Origin: Thermopetrobacter sp. TC1
Lineage (GTDB): Bacteria > Pseudomonadota > Alphaproteobacteria > Rhizobiales > Aestuariivirgaceae
Direction of reading: 5' to 3'
Length of the DNA stretch: 64,000 nt
Assembly (NCBI RefSeq): GCF_000746275.1
Contig: NZ_KN050828.1
Location: forward strand, 824,001 to 888,000
In this document: in pieces, positions 47,736 through 57,285 of the stretch
How the letters are laid out: each line of letters starts with the position of its first letter
Numbering within the stretch: the first letter of the stretch is position 1
The notes under the pieces: model-generated
Seen by the model: the letters and a program-made list of their open reading frames with translations, nothing else
Told to the model about the DNA's origin: nothing
The model's database searches: none
Position numbers and translations under genes: made by a program

Positions 47736-49069
47736 TATACGCCTTCAACAAGATAAACATGTGGCAATACCTTATGCACCGCCGGCGCCGGGTCCGGCAA
47801 GTTCTGCAGCTTGTGCATGGTGGTGATTCTTTCCTGCAGGGCGGTGGTCGTCAGGTCCGGCACTTTCCTCGAGACATAGGCGGGATTGCTGGAAGAGCGG
47901 GGGGTTTGGGCGGCAAGACGCTTCTCGAATGCGCGCAGGAAGGCCCGCAAGCGTCCGCTCCAGGCGGGTTTCGCGGCCGGAATGCGCTTTTCGGAAAGCC
48001 GGAGGGCGATTTGTTCGGCGCTTGAGCTTCCGGGTGGCGGTGGTGTCAGCATGTGATCGAGGGCTGCAAGGCGCGCACTGTCCAGTCGTGGCGGATTGCG
48101 GATAAGGTCGATGACGGAATCGATGTCGGGTGCGGAGATGCTGACGCCTCCGGGCTGGGGGCTTTCCCATTCGGGGGCGCGCACGGCATCGAAGGAAATG
48201 GGAGCACGCCCCATGATCGCATATTCCACCGCCGTGGTGCAATTGTTGTGGATGAGGCAGGAGGAAGCCGACAGCCAGGCAAGAAGATGGCTGTCGTAAT
48301 GAACCAGAACGTTCGGGAGTTTCGCGAAGGCCTCCTGCCAGACCTTGGGGCTTTCCGAAGGATGCGGGCGGAGCACGATCGTTCTCTCCGGAAAGGCGTG
48401 CGCCAGGGCAGGAATGAGTTTGAGAAAGGTTTCAAAGACCTGCTGGCGAAACTCAAGATAGGCGAGGGGATGGCCGGATCGTTTGGCTATGGCTTGCAGG
48501 TGTTCGCGACGATCGAAGGTTTCCCTGGCCAGTGCATAGTTGAGCCAGCCGAAATTCGAGTTGACGAGGATGAAGTCGCCATAACGCTTCCGCAGCGCTT
48601 CGGCTTCCTGGTTCTGCAAGGCGAGCAATGGGGAGCGCAACAGGTCGGCGCGAGGGTTGCCTGTAAGGGCCAGGTCGTTTTTAACCCCGGCCTTGCGCAG
48701 GGCTTCGGCCTGTTGCTCGCCCCAGGCGTATATGCGGGAAACATGGGCAAGCACTTCATGGTCGATGCGGCGGGTTGCGTAAACGTCTTCATTCAGCCAG
48801 ACCAAACCTTCTTCGTCCCATGCCTCAATCCTATGGCCAAGGCGCGAGAGGATGCCGGCGATGCGCCGGCGCGGGCGGTTGAAGGACTGCAAAAGGTAGA
48901 TCCCCGTCGGCAGCCTGTGCAGGTTCATGTTCAGGATCGTGTGGCTGCCGAGGATCACGCGGAAGCCTCGCCTTGCCGCATGCAGGGCGAGAAGGAGCTT
49001 GGCGTCGAGCTCCCGTGCTGCCGTTTCCACCGGCAGATAGAGAACATGGCCCTTGGGCGCGATCAGCAT
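47735..49069 (-). CDS. Surface-carbohydrate biosynthesis protein, GT-B-like (paralogue 1)
   Basis: A 444-residue paralogue of the protein at 46413-47735, with matching AWDEEGLVWL, TGNPRADLLR, LRPHPSESPKVW and LIHNNCTTAVEY motifs in the same order. It has an additional C-terminal tail of about 60 residues. The ATG at 49069 follows GGAGCC. It is divergent from neuA with a shared 128-base promoter region. The enzymatic activity is not known to me; the conserved RPHP region is where related transferases bind donor phosphate. Confidence 0.7.
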   Translation of the reverse strand: MLIAPKGHVLYLPVETAARELDAKLLLALHAARRGFRVILGSHTILNMNLHRLPTGIYLLQSFNRPRRRIAGILSRLGHRIEAWDEEGLVWLNEDVYATRRIDHEVLAHVSRIYAWGEQQAEALRKAGVKNDLALTGNPRADLLRSPLLALQNQEAEALRKRYGDFILVNSNFGWLNYALARETFDRREHLQAIAKRSGHPLAYLEFRQQVFETFLKLIPALAHAFPERTIVLRPHPSESPKVWQEAFAKLPNVLVHYDSHLLAWLSASSCLIHNNCTTAVEYAIMGRAPISFDAVRAPEWESPQPGGVSISAPDIDSVIDLIRNPPRLDSARLAALDHMLTPPPPGSSSAEQIALRLSEKRIPAAKPAWSGRLRAFLRAFEKRLAAQTPRSSSNPAYVSRKVPDLTTTALQERITTMHKLQNLPDPAPAVHKVLPHVYLVEGV

Positions 49070-49197
49070 GGAGAGGCTCCTGAAAGACGTTTTCGGTGAC
49101 AGGCCGCATGCGGCCTTGTATTGCGGCTTTCCTGCCAATACAAGGCACAAGGTGCAGACGGCCTTTTGGGGGCAGTTCAGGTGTTGGCGGTCGGAAC

Positions 49198-49920
49198 ATG
49201 AAACGATTGGCGATCATTCCGGCGCGGGCCGGATCCAAGGGCGTGCCGGGGAAAAATCTCCGGGCCATCAATGGTGTCAGTCTGCTGGCGCGGGCGGTTT
49301 TGACGGCACGGGCCACGGGGCTGTTCGATCGCATTTTTGTTTCCACTGACAGTGCGGACTATGCCGCAGAGGCCGAACGCTTTGGCGCCGATGTGCCATG
49401 GCTGCGCCCGCCAGAACTGGCTTCCGACACGGCGCTGGTGGCGGATGCCATGCGCCATACTCTTGATGAATTCGCACATCGGGGTGAGCATTTCGATACC
49501 CTGGCGCTGCTTGAACCGACTTCCCCCTTGCGCACGCCTGAGATCGTGCGCGAAACCGTGCTGGCGGCGGAAGCGGAGGGGTGGGATGCGGCTTTCACCG
49601 TTTCGGAAGTGCCGAAACCCTATCACGCACTCAAGCAATTCCGTCTGGATGAATCGGGCGCGGCGCATTTCGTTATGCCCGAGGCCAGCCCCAATGTGAA
49701 TCGCCAAAGCCTCTATCCCACCTTTATCCGCAATGGGCTGGCCTATGCCGTGCGCGTGCCGGCATTTCTCAGGACGCATTCCATCCATGGAAGGCGGGCG
49801 CGCGCGATCGTGGTTGACGAAGAGGTCGTCAGCATCGATACCGAAGAGGATTTCCGTCTGGCCGAACGCCTCATCGCCGAGCGTGGCGATCCTCTGGCGG
49901 GCTTCATCGAACGGGGCTGA
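49198..49920 (+). CDS. neuA: CMP-nonulosonic (sialic) acid cytidylyltransferase
   Basis: A 240-residue enzyme that activates sialic-type acids with CTP. N-terminal nucleotide motif AIIPARAGSKGVPGKN, then FVSTDSADYAAEAERFGA, LLEPTSPLR and IDTEEDFRLAE, all typical of NeuA. It has no esterase extension. ATG 49198 gives the standard start. neuB begins eight bases after its stop. Confidence 0.93.
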   Translation: MKRLAIIPARAGSKGVPGKNLRAINGVSLLARAVLTARATGLFDRIFVSTDSADYAAEAERFGADVPWLRPPELASDTALVADAMRHTLDEFAHRGEHFDTLALLEPTSPLRTPEIVRETVLAAEAEGWDAAFTVSEVPKPYHALKQFRLDESGAAHFVMPEASPNVNRQSLYPTFIRNGLAYAVRVPAFLRTHSIHGRRARAIVVDEEVVSIDTEEDFRLAERLIAERGDPLAGFIERG

Positions 49921-49928
49921 GACCTTTC

Positions 49929-50969
49929 ATGTGGCACTGGCTTGCACACCCATCACCAGAGGCGCGGTGCGCCATCATCGCCGAGATTGCGCAAGCGCAT
50001 GACGGCTCGCTGGGCTTTGCCCATGCCATGATCGATGCAGCCGCCGAGGCTGGTGTGGACGCGGTGAAATTCCAAACACACATCGCCGATGCCGAAAGCA
50101 CGCCGGGGGAGCCCTGGCGGGTGAAATTCTCGCCGCAGGACGAGACCCGCTACGATTACTGGAAACGCATGGAGTTCACGCCGGAACAATGGGCGGGCCT
50201 GAAGCGGCACGCGGAAGACAAGGGGCTGGCCTTTCTCTCCTCGCCCTTCAGCATGGAAGCGGTGGAGTTGTTGCGTGCCATTGGCGGGGTGGCGGCGTGG
50301 AAGGTGGCTTCGGGCGAGGTGACCAACGTGCCCATGCTCATCGAGATGTGCCGCGATGGCATTCCCATCCTGCTCTCCTCCGGCATGAGCGATCTTGAGG
50401 AAATCGGGCAGGCGGTCCGGCTCATCCGGGACCATGGCAATCCGCCCCTGTGTCTGATGCAGTGCACCTCCAGCTATCCCACACCACCTGAGAAGGTGGG
50501 CATCAATGTCATGTGCGATCTGGCGGAGCGCTTCAGCACGACGGTGGGGCTTTCCGATCATTCCGCCACGATTTTTCCCGGTTTGATTGCCGCATGGGAA
50601 GGGGCGAAGGTGATTGAGGTGCATCTGACGCTGTCGCGCCGCGCCTTTGGGCCGGATGTCGTGGCCTCGCTGACGGTGGAGGAGATGGCCGAGCTGGTGC
50701 GCGGTGTGCGCTTTGTGGAGGCGATGCGCGCAAACCCGCTTAACAAGGCGGCGCTGAAGGAGGACATGGCGCGAATGCGCGCAACCTTCATGAAAAGCCT
50801 CATGTTGAAGCGGGACATGAAGGCGGGCGAAGAGATCACGGAAGATGTGCTGATTGCGCGCAAGCCGGGCACGGGGCTGCCGGCCAGCGACTATTTCCGC
50901 GTATTGGGGCGGAAGCTGAAGCACGATGTGCCGGCGTTAACACCGCTGAAAGAGGATGACATTGCATGA
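49929..50969 (+). CDS. neuB: N-acetylneuraminate (nonulosonate) synthase
   Basis: A 346-residue TIM-barrel enzyme that condenses phosphoenolpyruvate with N-acetylmannosamine or a related sugar. Conserved segments are AEIAQAHDGSL, DAVKFQTH, SSPFSMEAVELL, KVASGEVTNVP and TVGLSDHS. The C-terminal 60 residues form the SAF antifreeze-like domain (RDMKAGEEITEDVLIARKPGTGL). It overlaps neuC by four bases. Confidence 0.94.
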   Translation: MWHWLAHPSPEARCAIIAEIAQAHDGSLGFAHAMIDAAAEAGVDAVKFQTHIADAESTPGEPWRVKFSPQDETRYDYWKRMEFTPEQWAGLKRHAEDKGLAFLSSPFSMEAVELLRAIGGVAAWKVASGEVTNVPMLIEMCRDGIPILLSSGMSDLEEIGQAVRLIRDHGNPPLCLMQCTSSYPTPPEKVGINVMCDLAERFSTTVGLSDHSATIFPGLIAAWEGAKVIEVHLTLSRRAFGPDVVASLTVEEMAELVRGVRFVEAMRANPLNKAALKEDMARMRATFMKSLMLKRDMKAGEEITEDVLIARKPGTGLPASDYFRVLGRKLKHDVPALTPLKEDDIA

Positions 50970-52153
50970 GCGCGGGGCAGGAGATGGGGAAGGAGAAGCG
51001 CAAGGTCTGCGTGGTGGTTACCGCGCGGCCGTCCTATGCGCGGGTGCGCACGGCTCTTGAAGCCCTGAAGGCGCGGGGAGACGTTGAGCTGCAGATCATC
51101 GCCGTGGCCTCCACCCTGCTGCATCGCTATGGCGAGGTGGTGCGTGTGATGGAGGCGGATGGCTTTACCATCAACTGGCGCATTCATTCGATTCTGGAAG
51201 GTGAAAACCTAGTGACACAGGCGAAATCCACCGCCATTGGCCTCACTGAAACGGCTACGGCGCTGGATAACCTGAAACCCGATGTTGTGGTGACCATCGC
51301 CGATCGCTTCGAGACCATCGCCACGGCCATCGCCGCCAGCTACATGAACATCCCCCTGGCACACATTCAGGGCGGTGAGGTGACCGGCAACATCGACGAT
51401 AGGGTGCGCCATGCCGTAACGAAACTTTCCGATCTGCATCTGGTGGCCTCCAAAGGCGCGGCGGATTTCGTGATCAGCATGGGGGAGCACCCGGATACGG
51501 TATACCTGACGGGCTGTCCCTCCATAGATCTTGCGGCGCGGGCGACTCAAGATCCACGCCTGCCGAAGGATTTTTTCGACCGGTATGGCGGCGCGGGGCC
51601 GACCTTTGACATTCATGGGCCCTATATTGTGGTGATGCAGCATCCGGTAACCACGGAATATGACCAGGCCTATTCCCAGGCGGAGGAGACGCTGAAGGCA
51701 GTCTCGGCGCTGGATGTTCCGGCGCTGTGGTTCTGGCCGAATGTGGATGCGGGCTCGGATGCCACATCCAAGGCCTTGCGTGTCTGGCGCGAGCGAGGGC
51801 TTTTGCCGAAGGTGCACTTTTTCCGCAATCTGCCGCCGGAAGTGTTTTACAGGGTTCTGGTCAACTCGAGGGGGATTGTCGGCAATTCCTCGGTAGCGAT
51901 CCGAGAGTGCGCCTTTCTTGGTGTGCCGGCCGTGAACATCGGGCACCGGCAGGTCTCACGCGAGCGCGGGCCGAATGTCATTGACGTGCCGCATGATGCG
52001 GCAGCCATTCGCGCGGCGATCGAAAAGCAGATGGCGCATGGGCCCTATCCGGCCTCGATGATCTATGGCGACGGCCATGCGGGAGAACGCATCGCCGAGG
52101 TGCTGGCCACAGCGCCTCTGGAGCTGAAGGACGCCCGCGTCTTGAAAGGCTGA
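50966..52153 (+). CDS. neuC: UDP-N-acetylglucosamine 2-epimerase (hydrolysing)
   Basis: A 395-residue GT-B-fold epimerase that frees N-acetylmannosamine. VVVTARPSYARVRTAL start, QGGEVTGNIDDRVRHAVTKLSDLH (active-site region) and GNSSVAIRECAFLGVPAVNIG near the C-terminus. With NeuB and NeuA it completes a sialic acid route. The legionaminic-specific dehydratase and aminotransferase genes are absent here, so Neu5Ac is the simpler assignment, although a LegG role is possible if those genes lie elsewhere. Confidence 0.93.
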   Translation: MSAGQEMGKEKRKVCVVVTARPSYARVRTALEALKARGDVELQIIAVASTLLHRYGEVVRVMEADGFTINWRIHSILEGENLVTQAKSTAIGLTETATALDNLKPDVVVTIADRFETIATAIAASYMNIPLAHIQGGEVTGNIDDRVRHAVTKLSDLHLVASKGAADFVISMGEHPDTVYLTGCPSIDLAARATQDPRLPKDFFDRYGGAGPTFDIHGPYIVVMQHPVTTEYDQAYSQAEETLKAVSALDVPALWFWPNVDAGSDATSKALRVWRERGLLPKVHFFRNLPPEVFYRVLVNSRGIVGNSSVAIRECAFLGVPAVNIGHRQVSRERGPNVIDVPHDAAAIRAAIEKQMAHGPYPASMIYGDGHAGERIAEVLATAPLELKDARVLKG

Positions 52154-52514
52154 ATGAAGCCGGGGAAGGTTGGCCGCGCATGTCATGTGTTGCTGGTGCG
52201 TCTTCAGGCGCGACCGAGGACAAGCGCGAAACCACGGGGCATTAGACCTTCATCCTGCCTTGTTCGCCTGAGAGGGCGTTATTTTTATATTGTAAGTCAA
52301 TCAGTTACGTCGCCAATTCACTTGCCTTGCCATTACATGACGTGCACAATGTCATACCGTAGATTGGGCGGTATTTCAGGCAACAAGCGCATGAGTTTAC
52401 GGCTCAAGGCCCTGACTGATCCGCGAGGTGACGAGGAAATCAGCGGTTTTGTATCGTGTGTCACATCGCTCATTCTATCAGCGGCATTCATTTGTGCATT
52501 TCCGCCACCAAGGA
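52154..52514. other. Convergent intergenic region, neuC / ssb
   Basis: About 360 bases, AT-richer around 52275-52380. No gene, clear terminator or repeat was recognised. Confidence 0.5.
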
Positions 52515-53027
52515 TCAGAAGGGCACATCGTCGTCGAGATCCCGGGCGAAAGACGGGCTTTCCGCTGCTTGCGGCTGGGCGCGATCATCCACGCCGGGTG
52601 CCATCGGTTCGCTGAAGCCCTGTGCGGCTGCCGGGGCGGCCATGCCCGCAGCCATGCCGGGGGCGGAGGCGGCGGCGCGGGAATCCAGCATGGTCAGCGC
52701 GCAGTTGAACCCTTGCAGAACCACTTCGGTGGTATAGCGTTCTATGCCGTTCTGATCGGTCCACTTGCGGGTCTGCAGCTGGCCCTCGATGTAGACCTTG
52801 GAGCCCTTGCGCAGATACTGCTCGGCAACACGGGCAAGGCCTTCATTGAAAATGACCACGCGGTGCCATTCCGTGCGCTCGCGTTTCTCGCCGGTTGTCC
52901 TGTCGCGCCAGCTTTCCGTGGTGGCAATGCGCAGGTTGACCACCGGCCGCCCATCCTGCGTGTGGCGCACTTCGGGATCAGCGCCCAGATTGCCAATGAG
53001 AATGACCTTGTTCACTGAGCCTGCCAT
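52515..53027 (-). CDS. ssb: Single-stranded DNA-binding protein
   Basis: A 170-residue protein. It has an N-terminal OB fold ([19 protein letters not shown], then [31 protein letters not shown]), a Pro/Ala/Gly-rich linker (about 112-160) and the conserved acidic tip DLDDDVPF that recruits repair proteins. ATG 53027 gives MAGSVNKV; an upstream extension to 53159 is rejected. Confidence 0.97.
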   Translation of the reverse strand: MAGSVNKVILIGNLGADPEVRHTQDGRPVVNLRIATTESWRDRTTGEKRERTEWHRVVIFNEGLARVAEQYLRKGSKVYIEGQLQTRKWTDQNGIERYTTEVVLQGFNCALTMLDSRAAASAPGMAAGMAAPAAAQGFSEPMAPGVDDRAQPQAAESPSFARDLDDDVPF

Positions 53028-53519
53028 GGCTTTTGTCCTTTTGCATCCATATTGTGGCCGCCTGCCATTGACATGCGCCACTGCTTGCCCTTCCCGCGAT
53101 GAGCGCCCGCGCGCTGGTTTTGTTCCGCATCGATCCGCCGCCCGCGCGGGTGGCTGCAAAAAAAGCGGGCCGTTCAGGAAAAAGGCACGGATGGCGCGCA
53201 GGCGTCAATCATTGTTGCGATCTCCCTGTGCAAAACCCCGCCCTCACGCAGAGCGTGCGCACCTTCAAACCGCTGATCAAGAAAGGGGGGCCTTCTGAGA
53301 AGACGGCCGTGAGGCCATAACATGTCACGCCTTCACCCATCAATTGCTGCCAACACCGATCCTTTATGGCCGTTCCCGTAATCGCCCCCTTTCAGGGCTA
53401 GCGTTTGGCACACGCGATGCTTCTTTCACCCTTCCTTACCTTGTCGGCCAACGATCCAATGCTATGGTTTCGCTCCTCTCAAAGAGAGGTTTCGCCATAA
53501 GGGGCCACCATTTTGCCCT
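53028..53519. other. Intergenic region between lexA and ssb
   Basis: About 490 bases upstream of ssb and downstream of lexA. It holds the ssb promoter, which I could not place, and a lexA 3' hairpin at 53475-53489. No convincing SOS box, RNA gene or coding region was seen. Confidence 0.5.
53463..53499 (-). terminator. Candidate lexA terminator hairpin
   Basis: CCTCTC-AAA-GAGAGG (53475-53489) is flanked by pairing TATGG and CCATA (53463-53499). It lies 20 bases past the lexA stop. The T run is weak. Confidence 0.45.
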
Positions 53520-54224
53520 TCAGTACCGGCGCAGAAGGCCAACGAGGCGCCCCTGGATCTTGACGCGATCCGGCCCAAAGATGCGGGTTTCATAAGCGGG
53601 GTTGGCCGCCTCCAGAGCAATGGAGCCCCCCTTGCGCCGCAGGCGCTTGAGCGTGGCTTCCTCATTGTCGATGAGAGCAACAACGATATCGCCGTTGTGG
53701 GCGACATCGGTGCGGCGGATGATGACGGTGTCGCCATCGAGAATGCCGGCCTCGATCATGGAATCGCCGCGCACCTCCAGGGCAAAATGTTCTCCCGGCC
53801 CCAGCATCTCGGGCGGAACGGTCACGTCATGCGTGTGATCCTGAATGGCCGAAATGGGAACACCGGCGGCAATCCGCCCCATGACGGGAATGACCTGGGC
53901 CTTCATCTCGGCAAGAGCGCTGCTCTTTTTCTCCTGCGCGCCGCCATCGCCCTCGATAACGGTGGGGGTGAAGCCCATTGGCCGGGGGCTGGCGATGCGT
54001 GGCGTCATGGCCTCCGGCAGGCGGATGATCTCAAGCGCTCTCGCCCGGTGCGGCAGGCGGCGGATAAACCCGCGCTCCTCAAGCGCGGTGATCAGCCGGT
54101 GAATGCCGGACTTGGAGCGCAGCCCCAGCGCTTCCTTCATTTCATCATATGATGGTGGAATGCCCGTCTCCTTCATCCGCTGATGGATGAACAGCAAAAG
54201 TTCATATTGCTTGGCCGTAAGCAT
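53520..54224 (-). CDS. lexA: SOS repressor LexA
   Basis: A 234-residue self-cleaving repressor. N-terminal winged helix ([21 protein letters not shown], with [20 protein letters not shown]). The Ala-Gly cleavage site is in [10 protein letters not shown], catalytic Ser in [10 protein letters not shown] and Lys in NEEATLKRL. An SOS box lies 39 bases upstream of the ATG, so it represses itself. A second SOS-like box in this window is at dinB. Confidence 0.97.
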   Translation of the reverse strand: MLTAKQYELLLFIHQRMKETGIPPSYDEMKEALGLRSKSGIHRLITALEERGFIRRLPHRARALEIIRLPEAMTPRIASPRPMGFTPTVIEGDGGAQEKKSSALAEMKAQVIPVMGRIAAGVPISAIQDHTHDVTVPPEMLGPGEHFALEVRGDSMIEAGILDGDTVIIRRTDVAHNGDIVVALIDNEEATLKRLRRKGGSIALEAANPAYETRIFGPDRVKIQGRLVGLLRRY

Positions 54225-54262
54225 GAGCCCCTCCTCGATCCTTGATCGAGGTGACTATACAC

Positions 54263-54277
54263 GTTCGAGATGCGTTC
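54263..54277 (-). promoter_or_regulatory. SOS (LexA) box at the lexA promoter
   Basis: GTTCGAGATGCGTTC on the plus strand is a perfect GTTC-N7-GTTC direct repeat, the alphaproteobacterial LexA site. Confidence 0.85.
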
Positions 54278-54356
54278 TGCAATCGTTTTTATAGTGATGG
54301 TGAAACATTCTTCCAAGGAGAAAGCATGGGAGAAAAATGCCCACGTTTTTTCCTGA

Positions 54357-54471
54357 GAGTCCAAACGAAAATTCGCCTTTCGCCGAATCTTCATACCACC
54401 CACCGCCCCGCGCCCCCACTTAGGCCACCCGATATTATGCTTAACCGAGGTGCTTGGGTGGGGACGCGGGG
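54357..54471. repeat. GC-rich inverted repeat family, copy C
   Basis: It matches copy B (43545-43658) at about 93% by my count. Its right half forms the 3' end of the glycosyltransferase gene on the minus strand, including that gene's stop codon at 54441-54443. Confidence 0.8.
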
Positions 54472-56930
54472 CTGTTTTGCGAATTACCGGTTGGCCTCTG
54501 AGAGGCCGGATGCGTTTGTGGTGTTGGGTGCAGACGATTCCGATAATCACGGGCCCACAGCCCGGCAAGCGCGCGATTTCTGGCACGGCTATGGCGGGAG
54601 AGACCGTGTGTCGTCTTGCGCCAGTGATGAGGACGACGCAGGAGATCCCATACGGCGAGCCAGGCCGCGGCGGAAATCATCAGCCAGTAGACGGGCAGGA
54701 GAGCGAGCCAGGGGGTGAGATGCCGCTGCCCACTTCGGTGAAGGCCGACCGCGGCCGTGATGATGCCAAGGCCATAGCCACCGGCCAGCACAATCAGGGC
54801 GAACAGAGTGAATGGATGCTGCGGGTTGAGCGTGAGAGCGCCATCATGCAGGGCGGAACATACGAGAACGGCAAGACAGATGGGATGCAGCAGGGCAGAG
54901 AGGACCCCGGCGCCTATGATGCCATGCAGAACGAAGCAGGCACCCAGGCCGCCCTGCTTGCGCAGCTGTCCAAGTGCGCGCGTGTGAACCAGCCAGGTCT
55001 GCAACCAGCCTTTCAGCCAGCGGGCGCGTTGCGCCTTCCATGCGCGCCATGAAATGCAGGCTTCTTCCATGGTGTAAGAAGGTAACATCAAGGCACGCCA
55101 GCCAAATCGCGCCAGACGCAGGCCGAGATCGGCATCTTCGGTGACATTACAGGGGTCCCAGCCGCCTGCCGTCTTCAACGCCTCGACTCGGAAATGATTG
55201 GACGTGCCGCCCAGTGGGAGGGGCCAGCCGTGTGTTGAGAGCCAGGGCAGGATGACCTCGAAATGTGCAGCATAATCCAGGGCCAGCATGCGGCTGAAAA
55301 AGGATTCCTGGGCATTATACCAGCCCAGGCGGGCCTGCAGACAGGCCACGGATGCAGGCGCGGCAGCGAAAGTTTCCGCCGCCAGGCGCAACTGGCGCGG
55401 ATCGGGAATGTCTTCTGCATCAAAGACGGTCACATAATCCCCCCGAGCGAACTGCAGGGCATAGGTCAGGGCCTTGGGCTTTGTGCGTGGGCCGATGTCC
55501 GGCACTGTGATTACTTCAAGCCATGGCGGAAGGATGCGCCTTTGCAAGGCCTCGATCATGGATTGGTCGCTTGCCTCAATGACGAGTTTGGCATCCAGCT
55601 TGTCCCGCGGATAATCAAGCGCGGACAAGGCGGCAAGGAGCTGATCGATGACTGCGGTTTCCCGATAGAGCGGGACGAGAACGGTGTAGACGGGCAAAGC
55701 CGCATCAGAAAGCGGGATGCGCAGAGGGCGGCGTTGCCGTGTACGCAGGCCCAAAAGGCGGGTGAGTATCACAAAGGCGAAAATGATGGTGGCCAAGGCA
55801 CTTGCCGCAAGCCAGGTTGTCACAGGGGCGATCAGGCTTAAGGCAAGAAAAGGGATGCCCAGGAAAAGGCAAAGCCGCTTTTGTTGCGGGCTGAGCGTTC
55901 GTTCCGCCGTGAGCTGAGGGAAACGTGTTCTCAGAACGCTCAAGGCCTCTGCCGCGAGATCCTTTCCCCATGCGTGAAAAATGGCAGCAAGGAAAAGCGG
56001 GCCGGGCACGCGCACAATCCGGCCGGGCCAACTTGGCGTGTTGGATGCATGAGGGGCGGGATAAGGATCATGAACGGATGTGTCGGTTGTGCGTGGATCA
56101 AGAAATTTGAGCGCCCATGGAGCGCCGACGATCCAGATCCTCTCTGTTCTTGCACTTCCGCCGATTGTGTTCTGCTCGTGTCTCCTCTCGTAAAGATTGA
56201 TGGTGCGTGTCCGGCAAACATTCTCACGTAGATGCGGATTGTCTCGCAATGTTGCGACAAGATGTGAGAATTGTGCGTGATGCATGGCCCTGAGGCCATC
56301 GATATCCGGAACAAAGGATGCTGGGAAATGGTGAGACCGAGATCCTTCATCATGAAGATGCAACGAGGCGGCCCGGGAAAAAGCGCGCCCGTTCATCTGC
56401 CTCCAATCCGAGAAGGGCAGGAGAGGGGTGCGCCAGGTGTCTTGAAGTGTTCCGCGCGACAAAGAATGATTTCTTTTTCTGGAGAATGATGAAGATGACA
56501 ACGATTGTGATGATGCGGAAGGATAACAAGCCTTTCGTAAGGATTGTGAGGGCATTTCTGTTGTTTCAAGAGAGATTGTCGGGATATCATTTGAAAAATT
56601 GATCATATGAGTCTCTTCAAAGTTTTTGAAATCTTCGGGGCGAAGCGGCGGAAATACGTTGTCTGTCAGCCGGTCAATATCTCCGGTTGCCTCGTGAAGT
56701 GCCTGTTTCGTGGTGTGGTGTCGCGAAAACGGCAAGGCTGAAAAACGTTGCTCGTGGCTTGGAAAGGGTATGTCATCCTCTTTCCGGGCAGTGCCGTTGA
56801 CGAAACACGATGATGGACTGGTTCTGAATTTTTCGCGAGTTTCAGCGATGCACAGATCCTTCTCGTGCATGCGTGTCGCATACGCTTTGACGGTACTCAC
56901 GAACTCCCCCCTGTATCCCCGAAAAGACAT
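54441..56930 (-). CDS. Membrane glycosyltransferase family 2 (processive, XagB-like); start uncertain
   Basis: The frame from 56930 encodes 829 residues. The conserved part starts near residue 290. Two helices (about 355-395) precede a GT2 catalytic domain with TVLVPLYRE, VIEASDQ, VFDAEDIPD (DxD), TEDADLGLRLARFGW and QRARWLKGWLQTW (QxxRW, processive type). Four more helices follow. This is close to XagB and cellulose-synthase-like enzymes that extend exopolysaccharide. The first 250 residues are Ser/Arg-rich and unlike any domain I know; ATG 56606 is an alternative start and a later one is possible. The last residues and stop are encoded by a dispersed repeat, so the native C-terminus may have been replaced. 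Confidence 0.75.
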   Translation of the reverse strand: MSFRGYRGEFVSTVKAYATRMHEKDLCIAETREKFRTSPSSCFVNGTARKEDDIPFPSHEQRFSALPFSRHHTTKQALHEATGDIDRLTDNVFPPLRPEDFKNFEETHMINFSNDIPTISLETTEMPSQSLRKACYPSASSQSLSSSSFSRKRNHSLSRGTLQDTWRTPLLPFSDWRQMNGRAFSRAASLHLHDEGSRSHHFPASFVPDIDGLRAMHHAQFSHLVATLRDNPHLRENVCRTRTINLYERRHEQNTIGGSARTERIWIVGAPWALKFLDPRTTDTSVHDPYPAPHASNTPSWPGRIVRVPGPLFLAAIFHAWGKDLAAEALSVLRTRFPQLTAERTLSPQQKRLCLFLGIPFLALSLIAPVTTWLAASALATIIFAFVILTRLLGLRTRQRRPLRIPLSDAALPVYTVLVPLYRETAVIDQLLAALSALDYPRDKLDAKLVIEASDQSMIEALQRRILPPWLEVITVPDIGPRTKPKALTYALQFARGDYVTVFDAEDIPDPRQLRLAAETFAAAPASVACLQARLGWYNAQESFFSRMLALDYAAHFEVILPWLSTHGWPLPLGGTSNHFRVEALKTAGGWDPCNVTEDADLGLRLARFGWRALMLPSYTMEEACISWRAWKAQRARWLKGWLQTWLVHTRALGQLRKQGGLGACFVLHGIIGAGVLSALLHPICLAVLVCSALHDGALTLNPQHPFTLFALIVLAGGYGLGIITAAVGLHRSGQRHLTPWLALLPVYWLMISAAAWLAVWDLLRRPHHWRKTTHGLSRHSRARNRALAGLWARDYRNRLHPTPQTHPASQRPTGNSQNSPASPPKHLG

Positions 56931-57285
56931 CCGATAGGGCGCAAGAAACCCGAAGGGTGCCCCTTTAAAGGCCCGGATGTCGACGCCCTTGGCGTTTCTC
57001 TGTCACAGCGCGAAGAAAGGCACTCTCCCCTCGGCAGGCATGTGACAAAGGCAATTTATCGCATAAGTCATGATTCACGACTGCATGCACGCGTCAATAT
57101 ATAAATGAATATATGCGGCATAAATGCGCCGATCATTCGGGTTGCATATGCCCATGCGGCCTGCGTGTTATTTACGCAGTCGGAGCACAGGCAAATGCGA
57201 AAGGATCGGCATTTGACCTCGATGTGACAGGCGCATTCTCGTATATGTTGTGAGATGTGGTGATATTCATGATAACGGGGGTATC
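56931..57285. other. Divergent intergenic region between two glycosyltransferase genes
   Basis: About 355 bases, AT-rich near 57050-57130. Promoters for both directions must lie here. No repeat or RNA gene was recognised. Confidence 0.45.

Noticed and set aside
48053-49099. A 348-codon plus-strand frame opposite the surface-carbohydrate gene
   Set aside because: The minus-strand gene has clear motifs conserved in its paralogue; the plus frame has none.
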